From JANOBJ01 sp031411575 (GTDB taxonomy: Bacteria; Pseudomonadota; Gammaproteobacteria; Burkholderiales; Burkholderiaceae_C): a stretch of DNA of 12,005 nucleotides. Within the stretch, counting starts at the first letter, position 1, and every line of letters begins with the position of its first letter. The translations under genes and the position numbers were made by a program. The stretch covers positions 1 to 12,005 of the forward strand of contig JANOBJ010000067.1 in the NCBI GenBank assembly GCA_031411575.1, given 5' to 3'. Below, piece after piece: positions 6,764-12,005 of this stretch. The notes under the pieces are model-generated. The model did no database searches. It was not told where the DNA came from and was given only the letters and a program-made list of their open reading frames with translations.

Positions 6764-6934
6764 GGAACCTCTCCAGCAAAGAAGCTCGCACTCTAACAGC
6801 GTAACCAGGTCAGGCTGTCGTGCGGGCAGGTCCATAACGTGAAAAGGGCTACCGGGGACGACCAAGACCTTTCGGCCCTTATCCAGCCCGGCCACCAAAC
6901 CGCCCGCAAACCCGCGCCAGTGCTGGTGAATATG

Positions 6935-6995
6935 CTTATCCGGATAAGACGGGAACTAAAAAATCGTTGGGATCCATAAGGGGCCACCCTACAGT
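6935..6995 (+). promoter_or_regulatory. Promoter with activator-site palindrome for the sulfur gene cluster
   Basis: CTTATCCGGATAAG (6935-6948) is a perfect 14-bp palindrome. Eighteen bases downstream lie TTGGGA (6967-6972), a 17-bp spacer and TACAGT (6990-6995), a plausible sigma-70 promoter. The palindrome is centred about 60 bp upstream of the predicted transcription start, which is the usual place for a LysR-type activator site. CysB is the obvious candidate regulator of sulfur assimilation genes, but its binding is inferred. The predicted start of transcription falls within a few bases of the ATG at 7003. The rest of the 239-bp divergent region (6764-7002) presumably holds the promoter of the minus-strand binding-protein gene; I could not identify its boxes. 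Confidence 0.5.
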
Positions 6996-7002
6996 CGCGC
7001 CC

Positions 7003-7794
7003 ATGCATGACGTTGTGTTTGTGTTGGCAGGGCTTGTGGTCGGCTTTATCGTCGGCCTCACTGGCGTGGGCGGCGGATCGCTCATGACGCCGCTGCTGAT
7101 CTTCTTTTTTGGCGTCAAGCCGCACCTGGCGATTGGCACCGACCTGCTGTTTGCCGCGTTCACCAAAATGGGCGGCACGGTCAGCATGGCGCGCCAGCGC
7201 ATCGTGCCCTGGCGCCTCGTGGGCACCCTGAGCGCAGGCAGCATTCCGGCTGCGCTGGTCACGCTGTACGTGTTGCACAGCGTCGGCCCGGCCGACCCGG
7301 CGGTGCAGCGCGTGATGACCACCACGCTCGGCATCGCGCTGCTGCTGACCGCTGCCGCCACCCTGTACAAGGCCGTTCGCGGCAAGCAGGCACCGCGCTC
7401 GGTGGCCGCCGACCAGCTGGCGCTGGCCACCCAACCGCGCCACTGGAGCCTGCCGCTTTTGTTTGGCGCGCTGATCGGCACGCTGGTCACGCTCACCTCG
7501 GTTGGCGCAGGCGCGATTGGCGTCACCGTGTTGATGATCCTGTACCCGCTGCTGCCGCTGCCGCGCATCGTGGCGGCCGACATTGCCTACGCCGTGCCGC
7601 TGACGCTGGTGGCGGGCCTGGGCCACGCGTCGCTCGGCTCGGTAGACTGGCCGCTGTTGGCCAAGCTGCTGGCCGGCTCGCTGCCGGGCATCTGGCTCGG
7701 CTCGCGCCTGGTGCTGAAAACGCCGGACCGCGTGATCCGCTCGCTGCTGTCACTGCTGCTGGCCTATGCCGGCGTCAAGCTCATTGCCATCTGA
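7003..7794 (+). CDS. TSUP (TauE/SafE) family sulfur oxyanion permease
   Basis: 263-residue integral membrane protein of the TauE/SafE family, with about seven or eight hydrophobic segments. Both halves carry the family's glycine-rich motif: LVVGFIVGLTGVGGGSLMTP (11-30) followed by IGTDLLFAAFTKMGG (44-58), and in the second half the IGTLVTLTSVGAGAIGVTV region (about 164-182). Members export or import sulfite, sulfoacetate or related anions. As first gene of a sulfate-assimilation cluster it could import sulfate/thiosulfate or relieve excess sulfite; the sequence cannot decide. The ATG at 7003 fits family N-termini. An upstream in-frame TTG at 6967 lies in the promoter and was rejected. There is no Shine-Dalgarno close to 7003 (AAGGGG is 18 nt away). 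Confidence 0.88.
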   Translation: MHDVVFVLAGLVVGFIVGLTGVGGGSLMTPLLIFFFGVKPHLAIGTDLLFAAFTKMGGTVSMARQRIVPWRLVGTLSAGSIPAALVTLYVLHSVGPADPAVQRVMTTTLGIALLLTAAATLYKAVRGKQAPRSVAADQLALATQPRHWSLPLLFGALIGTLVTLTSVGAGAIGVTVLMILYPLLPLPRIVAADIAYAVPLTLVAGLGHASLGSVDWPLLAKLLAGSLPGIWLGSRLVLKTPDRVIRSLLSLLLAYAGVKLIAI

Positions 7795-7828
7795 CGTATC
7801 GCTACCTGATTTTCCGGAACCTTCCACG

Positions 7829-9559
7829 ATGTACCAGTACACCGAATTTGACCGCCAGTTTGTCCAGTTGCGGGCCGCGCAGTACCGCGACCAGCTGGAG
7901 CGCAACCTGGCCGGCACCCTGACCGATGATGATTTTCGCCCGCTGCGCCTGCAAAACGGCTGGTACATCCAGCGCCATGCGCCGATGCTGCGCGTGGCCG
8001 TGCCGTATGGCGAGCTGTCGTCGGCCCAGCTGCGCGTGCTGGCCAGAATCGCGCGCGATTTCGACCGCGGCTACGGCCACTTCACCACCCGCCAGAACCT
8101 GCAGTACAACTGGATTCCGCTGGAGAAAAGCGCCGAGGTGATGGAACTGCTGGCCAGCGTGGACATGCACGGCATCCAGACCAGCGGCAACTGCATCCGC
8201 AACATCACCAGCGACGAGCGCGCTGGCGTGGCGGCCGACGAGATCGTCGATCCGCGGCCGTTCTGTGAAATCCTGCGCCAGTGGAGCACGCTGCACCCCG
8301 AGTTCGCGTTTTTGCCGCGCAAGTTCAAGATTGCCGTGAGCGGCGCGCGCGAAGACCGTGCGGCTACCGCCTGGCATGACGTGGGCCTGCATGTGGTGAT
8401 CAACGCGGCTGGCGAGGTGGGCTTCAAGGTGCTGGTGGGCGGCGGCATGGGCCGCACACCGGTGATCGCCACCACGATCCGCGAGTTTTTGCCGTGGAAC
8501 CAGATCCTCAACTATCTGGAAGCGGTGGTGCGCGTGTACAACCGCTACGGCCGGCGCGACAACATGTACAAGGCGCGCATCAAGATCCTGGTGAAGGCCG
8601 AAGGCCAGAAATACATCGACGACGTCGAGGCTGAATACCGCGACATCGTCGAGAAAGACGGCGCACCGCACACCATCACGCAGGCCGAGTTCGACCGGGT
8701 GGCCGCGAGCTTTGTGGCGCCACCGCTGGCCGAACCGATCCTGGGCTCGGCCAATCGCGTGGCCAATGTGCTGAAGGCCGCCGCCGAGGACGACACCGAG
8801 TTCACCCGCTGGGTGCAGCAGAACGTGGCGCCGCACAAGAACGGTGACCTGCGCATCGTGACGCTCTCGCTCAAGCGCCTGGGCTACGCGCCCGGCGACG
8901 CCACCGCCCAGCACATGGACGCCGCCGCCAACCTGGCCGACCAGTTTTCGGCTGGCGAGCTGCGCGTCACGCACGACCAGAACCTCGTGCTGCCCTGGGT
9001 GCGCTGCGACCAGCTGCCCGCGCTCTGGCTGGCGGCCCGCAAGAACGGGTTTGCGCGCCCCAACACCCGCCTGCTGACCGACATGATCGCCTGCCCCGGC
9101 GGCGATTTCTGCTCGCTGGCCAATGCGCGCTCGATCCCGATTGCCGAGGCCATCACCGAGCGTTATCAAGACCTGGACGAACTGCACGACCTGGGCGAAA
9201 TCGATCTGCACATCAGCGGCTGCATCAACTCCTGCGGCCACCACCACAGCGGCCACATCGGGATCCTGGGCGTGGACAAGGACGGCAAGGAGTGGTACCA
9301 GGTCACGCTGGGCGGCTCGGACGGCTCCACGCTGTCGGGCGCTCCGGTGGCCGGCAAGGTGGTCGGCCCGTCGTTCTCGGCAGCCGAGGTGCCCGAGGTA
9401 ATCGAAGCCGTGCTTGATGAGTACCGCAAGCAGCGCGTGCCGGCCCCGACTGAAGACGGCAAGGCCGAGACCTTCATCGACACCCTGAAGCGCGTGGGCA
9501 TCGAGCCGTTCAAGACCGCCGCCAACAGCGCCCGCTTCGCCGACGCGCACGCCGCCTGA
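7829..9559 (+). CDS. cysI: Siroheme/4Fe-4S nitrite/sulfite reductase (assimilatory sulfite reductase)
   Basis: 576-residue hemoprotein of the nitrite/sulfite reductase family, with the two ferredoxin-like and two catalytic repeats. Siroheme and substrate contacts are visible as FTTRQNLQYNW (85-95), SGNCIRNIT (119-127) and RKFKIAVSG (164-172). The cluster and siroheme-ligand cysteines follow the CX5C...CX3C pattern: C422 and C428 in ACPGGDFCSLA, C465 and C469 in ISGCINSCGHHH. It carries out the six-electron reduction of sulfite to sulfide. Nitrite reduction is the family alternative, but the neighbours (DUF934, cysH, cysD, cysN) argue for sulfite. GGAA lies 9 nt before the ATG; the gene starts 34 bp after the permease stop. 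No CysJ-like flavoprotein is in the window, so the electron donor is unknown. The symbol follows common usage for this family in Burkholderiales. Confidence 0.93.
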   Translation: MYQYTEFDRQFVQLRAAQYRDQLERNLAGTLTDDDFRPLRLQNGWYIQRHAPMLRVAVPYGELSSAQLRVLARIARDFDRGYGHFTTRQNLQYNWIPLEKSAEVMELLASVDMHGIQTSGNCIRNITSDERAGVAADEIVDPRPFCEILRQWSTLHPEFAFLPRKFKIAVSGAREDRAATAWHDVGLHVVINAAGEVGFKVLVGGGMGRTPVIATTIREFLPWNQILNYLEAVVRVYNRYGRRDNMYKARIKILVKAEGQKYIDDVEAEYRDIVEKDGAPHTITQAEFDRVAASFVAPPLAEPILGSANRVANVLKAAAEDDTEFTRWVQQNVAPHKNGDLRIVTLSLKRLGYAPGDATAQHMDAAANLADQFSAGELRVTHDQNLVLPWVRCDQLPALWLAARKNGFARPNTRLLTDMIACPGGDFCSLANARSIPIAEAITERYQDLDELHDLGEIDLHISGCINSCGHHHSGHIGILGVDKDGKEWYQVTLGGSDGSTLSGAPVAGKVVGPSFSAAEVPEVIEAVLDEYRKQRVPAPTEDGKAETFIDTLKRVGIEPFKTAANSARFADAHAA

Positions 9560-9575
9560 TTCCGAAACTCTGAGA

Positions 9576-9621
9576 ACTATGAAATTAATAGCAAACAATG
9601 ACCAGGCGACGGGGGCTCCGG
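9576..9621 (+). repeat. Repeat copy spanning the DUF934 start codon
   Basis: From ACTATGA at 9577 onwards this stretch aligns without gaps to the cysN start (from 11852). Shared blocks are ACTATGA, TTAATAGC, AATGACCA and GACGGGG, roughly 36 of 46 bases. The AATAGCAAAC portion also matches both arms of the inverted repeat at 5415-5439. Its AT-richness contrasts with the GC-rich gene body. This looks like a dispersed genomic repeat that provides the start codon. Confidence 0.65.
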
Positions 9622-9965
9622 CGTTAAATGTCATCAAAATCGCCAATGATGCCGATCCGCTGGCGCTGGCCGGGCAACTCGATGGTGTGGACGTGGTGGA
9701 GCTGCATTTCCCCAAGTTCACCGATGGCCGCGCCTTCAGCCAGGCGCACCTGCTGCGCCGTCGCCTGGGTTTTGCCGGCACCCTGCGCGCCACCGGCGAT
9801 GTGCTGGTGGACCAGCTGGCGCAGATGCAGCGCACCGGCTTCACCGAAGCCGTGCTGCGCGCCGACCAGAGCCTGGCCATCGGCGAGAAGCTGCTGGCCC
9901 ACTACCCCGGCTTCTACCAGGGCGATGTGGTGAGCGCGCAGCCGCATTTTGCGAAGGCGGCCTGA
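9579..9965 (+). CDS. DUF934 protein, sulfite reductase-associated
   Basis: 128-residue DUF934 protein. The family core is clear from about residue 38: VVELHFPKFTDGRAFSQA (39-56) and LRATGDVLVDQLAQMQRTGF (69-88). Its function has not been established as far as I know, but the family is regularly found beside cysI-type sulfite reductases, suggesting an accessory or redox-partner role. No cysteine or other cofactor motif is visible. It lies 19 bp after the reductase gene and 2 bp before cysH, so it is surely co-transcribed. The first 13 residues, MKLIANNDQATGA, are encoded by DNA nearly identical to the start of cysN (see repeat entries), so this end of the protein may be recruited from a dispersed repeat. 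Confidence 0.9.
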   Translation: MKLIANNDQATGAPALNVIKIANDADPLALAGQLDGVDVVELHFPKFTDGRAFSQAHLLRRRLGFAGTLRATGDVLVDQLAQMQRTGFTEAVLRADQSLAIGEKLLAHYPGFYQGDVVSAQPHFAKAA

Positions 9966-9967
9966 GC

Positions 9968-10735
9968 ATGTCGGCCATCGATCTGAATGCCCGTGCGTCT
10001 GCAACTTTCGACGCCAAACTGGCCGAAACCATGGCCCTGCTGCGCCGCGCTGCAACCAAATTTGGCCCGGTGACGCAGGCTTCCAGCCTGGGCGCCGAAG
10101 ACGTGGTGATCACCGACCTGATCAACGCGCTGGGGCTGGACATCCCGGTCTTCGTGCTCGACACCGGCATGCTGCACGCCGAGACGTTGCAACTGCTGGA
10201 GCGCACCCAGGCCACCTCCCGCGCGCCGGTCACGGTGTACCAGCCCAGGAACGAGGCGGTGATTGAATTTGTCGCCCGCGAGGGCAAGGACGCGATGTAC
10301 AAGAGCGTGACGCTGCGCAAGGACTGCTGCCACATCCGCAAGGTCGAGCCGCTGGAGCGCGCGCTGGCGGGCAAGAAGGCCTGGATCACCGGGCTGCGGC
10401 GCGAGCAATCCGGCGCGCGCGCCGAGGTGCCGCTGATCGACAAGGGCGAAGTCTCCGGGAAAGACCGCGTCAAGCTCAACCCGCTGGCCGACTGGACCTG
10501 GGGCGATGACTGGCACTACATCCAGAAGAACGACGTTTCCTACAACCCGCTGCACGACCAGTTCTACCCCAGCATCGGCTGCGCGCCCTGCACCCGCGCG
10601 ATCAGCCTGGGCGAAGATTTCCGCGCCGGCCGCTGGTGGTGGGAGGACGAAAACGCCAAGGAATGTGGCCTGCACGTGGCGCAGGGCGACCTGCACGTGA
10701 AATCAGAACAACAGACGCAAGGAGTGTCCGCATGA
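9968..10735 (+). CDS. cysH: Assimilatory adenylylsulfate (APS) reductase, 4Fe-4S type
   Basis: 255-residue PAPS/APS reductase-family protein. The iron-sulfur cysteines that mark APS-using enzymes are present: the pair C120-C121 in RKDCCHIRK and C205/C208 in IGCAPCTRAI. The catalytic cysteine is C233 in the C-terminal KECGLH. The nucleotide-binding part includes SSLGAEDVVITDL (38-50) and VFVLDTGMLHAET (near 60-72). Enterobacterial PAPS reductase lacks the four cluster cysteines, so the expected reaction here is APS plus reduced thioredoxin to sulfite plus AMP, without an APS kinase step. It starts 2 bp after the DUF934 stop, with GAAGG 10 nt upstream, and its stop overlaps the cysD start by ATGA (10732-10735). 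Confidence 0.93.
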   Translation: MSAIDLNARASATFDAKLAETMALLRRAATKFGPVTQASSLGAEDVVITDLINALGLDIPVFVLDTGMLHAETLQLLERTQATSRAPVTVYQPRNEAVIEFVAREGKDAMYKSVTLRKDCCHIRKVEPLERALAGKKAWITGLRREQSGARAEVPLIDKGEVSGKDRVKLNPLADWTWGDDWHYIQKNDVSYNPLHDQFYPSIGCAPCTRAISLGEDFRAGRWWWEDENAKECGLHVAQGDLHVKSEQQTQGVSA

Positions 10736-11736
10736 ACGCGCGCGCTGAACCCATCGTGCTTGATGCCCTGCACCCCGACGCCCACGACACCCTGCATGGT
10801 CAGGCAGCCGGCCACCACCTGAGCAACACGCATCTGGACGCGCTGGAAGAAGAAGCCATCTTCATCCTGCGCGAAGTGGCCGCCGCCTTTGAGCGGCCCA
10901 CGCTGCTGTTTTCGGGCGGCAAGGATTCGCTGGTGCTGCTCAAGTGCGCGGAAAAAGCCTTCGGCGGCAAGGACGGCCCCTCCGGTAGCGGGCGCATCCC
11001 CTACCCGCTGCTGATGATCGACACCGGGCACAACTTCCCGGAAGTCACCGATTTCCGCGACTTCCGCGCCAAGGAACTGGGCGCCGAGCTGATCGTTCGC
11101 AATGTCGAGGATTCAATGAAGCGCGGCACGGTGCGCCTGGCGCATCCGGGCGAAAGCCGCAACGTGCACCAGTCGGTGACGCTGCTGGAAGCGATCGAGG
11201 AATTCCGCTTTGACGCGCTGATCGGCGGCGCCCGGCGTGACGAAGAAAAGGCCCGTGCCAAGGAACGCATCTTTTCGCACCGCGACAGCTTCGGTCAGTG
11301 GCAGCCCAAGGCGCAGCGGCCCGAACTGTGGACGCTGTTCAACACCCGGCTGCACCCTGGCGAGCACTTTCGCGTGTTTCCGATCAGCAACTGGACCGAG
11401 CTGGACGTGTGGCAGTACATCGAGCGCGAGCAGATCGCCCTGCCGTCGATCTACTACACCCACCGCCGCGAAGTGATCGACCGCAAGGGCCTGCTGGTGC
11501 CGGTGACTGAACTCACTCCGCCGAAGGATGGCGAAACCGTGGTCACGCGCGACGTGCGTTTTCGCACCGTGGGCGACATCACCTGCACCTGCCCGGTGGA
11601 GAGCCTGGCCGCCACGCCGGCCGATGTGGTGATCGAGACGCTGGCCGCCGACGTGAGCGAGCGCGGCGCCACGCGCATGGACGACAAGACTTCCGACGCA
11701 TCGATGGAGAAGCGCAAGAAAGATGGGTATTTTTAG
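10732..11736 (+). CDS. cysD: Sulfate adenylyltransferase subunit 2 (ATP sulfurylase, CysD)
   Basis: 334-residue catalytic subunit of the heterodimeric ATP sulfurylase; it makes APS and pyrophosphate from sulfate and ATP, driven by the CysN GTPase. The PP-loop is FSGGKDSLVLL (60-70). Other family signatures are LMIDTGHNFPE, GGARRDEEKARAKERIF, RPELW, VFPISNWTELDVWQYIE and the C-terminal KRKKDGYF. It is longer than the 302-residue E. coli protein, mainly through about 28 extra N-terminal residues and an insertion GGKDGPSGSG near 78-87. The start is fixed by CAAGGAG 7 nt upstream and the ATGA overlap with cysH, which also implies coupled translation. Confidence 0.95.
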   Translation: MNARAEPIVLDALHPDAHDTLHGQAAGHHLSNTHLDALEEEAIFILREVAAAFERPTLLFSGGKDSLVLLKCAEKAFGGKDGPSGSGRIPYPLLMIDTGHNFPEVTDFRDFRAKELGAELIVRNVEDSMKRGTVRLAHPGESRNVHQSVTLLEAIEEFRFDALIGGARRDEEKARAKERIFSHRDSFGQWQPKAQRPELWTLFNTRLHPGEHFRVFPISNWTELDVWQYIEREQIALPSIYYTHRREVIDRKGLLVPVTELTPPKDGETVVTRDVRFRTVGDITCTCPVESLAATPADVVIETLAADVSERGATRMDDKTSDASMEKRKKDGYF

Positions 11737-11748
11737 CCCACCCCCGTT

Positions 11749-11829
11749 TCTTGCTCACTGCGTGTAGCCGAATCCCCCCTCAAGGGGGCGACACCAGTGG
11801 CCCGGCAAAGCCGGTTCCACGGTGTCCCT
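11749..11829. repeat. Hairpin-forming intergenic repeat between cysD and cysN
   Basis: The 117-bp cysD-cysN gap is filled by a structured element. First comes CCCCCT (11775-11780) facing AGGGGG (11783-11788). Then 11790-11826 folds as nested arms: GACACC/GGTGTC outside, TGG/CCA next, and CCGGC-AAA-GCCGG at the tip. I recall elements with GGCCCGGCAAAGCCGGTTCC as common intergenic repeats in Comamonadaceae; this is memory, not a search. In the transcript it would make a stable hairpin inside the operon, with no U-tract. It could mark mRNA processing or partial termination before cysN. Confidence 0.6.
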
Positions 11830-11850
11830 TGAACTGAAGAGTTGTGTAGC

Positions 11851-11896
11851 ACTATGACTTTAATAGCTGAAAATGACCATTTGACGGGGACTCAGG
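11851..11896 (+). repeat. Repeat copy spanning the cysN start codon
   Basis: Ungapped counterpart of the stretch at the DUF934 start: ACTATGA, TTAATAGC, AATGACCA and GACGGGG are shared at the same spacing. Differences cluster in short blocks between them. A second CTGAAAATGAC at 11909-11919 repeats 11867-11877, 42 bp downstream and in frame. Confidence 0.6.
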
Positions 11897-12005
11897 GCCA
11901 ATCTGGCTCTGAAAATGACACCGGCGCGGCCCTGCGCTTCATCACCTGCGGGTCGGTTGACGACGGCAAGAGCACGTTGATCGGGCGGCTGCTGGTGGAC
12001 AGCAA
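11854..12005 (+). CDS. cysN: Sulfate adenylyltransferase subunit 1 (CysN), 3' end cut by window
   Basis: First 50 codons of the GTPase subunit of ATP sulfurylase. LRFITCGSVDDGKSTLIGRL (27-46) contains the P-loop GSVDDGKS (33-40) exactly as in CysN. GTP hydrolysis by this subunit drives APS synthesis by CysD. The 26 residues before it, starting MTLIAENDHLTG, are low in complexity and come partly from repeat DNA shared with the DUF934 start. An N-terminal tail of this length is normal for the family (E. coli CysN has a similar one), but its sequence is not conserved. The nearest Shine-Dalgarno-like GAAGAG is 12 nt upstream, rather far. The gene continues beyond the window, so a fused APS kinase (CysNC) cannot be excluded. 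Confidence 0.93.
   Translation, partial: MTLIAENDHLTGTQGQSGSENDTGAALRFITCGSVDDGKSTLIGRLLVDS

Noticed and set aside
5538..6791. 417-residue alternative minus-strand frame over the substrate-binding protein gene.
   Set aside because: It is a shifted frame of a gene with clear signal peptide and domain; its sequence is arginine/glycine-rich without any motif.
6905..6925. Sigma-54-like TGGCGC...TTGC on the minus strand upstream of the binding-protein gene.
   Set aside because: The spacing between the GG and GC dinucleotides is one base too short for a functional -24/-12 promoter.
6967..7002. TTG start adding 12 residues to the TSUP permease.
   Set aside because: It would lie in the predicted promoter, and the added residues are unlike the hydrophobic N-termini of the family; ATG at 7003 fits better.
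7802..9880. 692-residue open frame on the minus strand opposite the sulfite reductase gene.
   Set aside because: It is antisense to a well-supported reductase gene, is rich in V, A, H, R and Q as expected of a shadow frame in high-GC DNA, and shows no recognisable domain.

Overview
The window looks like chromosomal DNA of a high-GC betaproteobacterium, most likely order Burkholderiales, family Comamonadaceae. This rests on codon and GC character, on the protein families and their order, and on intergenic elements I recall as typical of that family (a short AATAGC-type repeat and a GGCCCGGCAAAGCCGGTTCC hairpin repeat). It is inference; I ran no searches.

Layout, left to right. (1) 1-309 is the end of a PaaI-like hotdog thioesterase. 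It converges on a LysR regulator (342-1262, minus), which is divergent from an FMN-dependent NADH-azoreductase (1423-2073, plus). The regulator/azoreductase intergenic region holds a 22-bp near-palindrome that is a good operator candidate. (2) 2176-2834 (minus) is a toxin-antitoxin pair with the PIN-domain toxin first and a ribbon-helix-helix antitoxin second. They overlap by ATGA, and there is a promoter and a candidate operator just upstream. (3) 3096-5387 (plus) carries yggX (Fe(II) trafficking/oxidative protection) and mnmC (bifunctional tRNA wobble-uridine modification). (4) 5388-5563 is a repeat-bearing spacer: a 25-bp inverted repeat, a small hairpin and a four-unit 13-bp tandem repeat. 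(5) 5564-6763 (minus) is a periplasmic substrate-binding protein of the branched-chain amino acid type, without permease genes in view. (6) From 7003 to the right edge runs an assimilatory sulfate reduction cluster on the plus strand: TSUP-family permease, siroheme nitrite/sulfite reductase, DUF934 protein, 4Fe-4S APS reductase (cysH), cysD, and the first 50 codons of cysN.

In the sulfur cluster, CysD/CysN make APS from sulfate and ATP. The 4Fe-4S type CysH is expected to reduce APS directly to sulfite, and the siroheme enzyme reduces sulfite to sulfide. The TSUP protein probably moves a sulfur oxyanion across the membrane. No APS kinase or flavoprotein subunit is seen in this window. The 14-bp perfect palindrome CTTATCCGGATAAG plus -35/-10 boxes just before the permease gene suggest regulated transcription, possibly by CysB.

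The most unusual signals are three. The DUF934 gene and cysN share near-identical DNA across their start codons, and that sequence is related to an inverted repeat in the mnmC/ABC spacer, so a dispersed repeat may have supplied both start codons. The toxin-first operon begins with an apparent TTG start. A hairpin-forming intergenic repeat sits inside the sulfur cluster between cysD and cysN. I saw no rRNA, tRNA, CRISPR array or insertion sequence.
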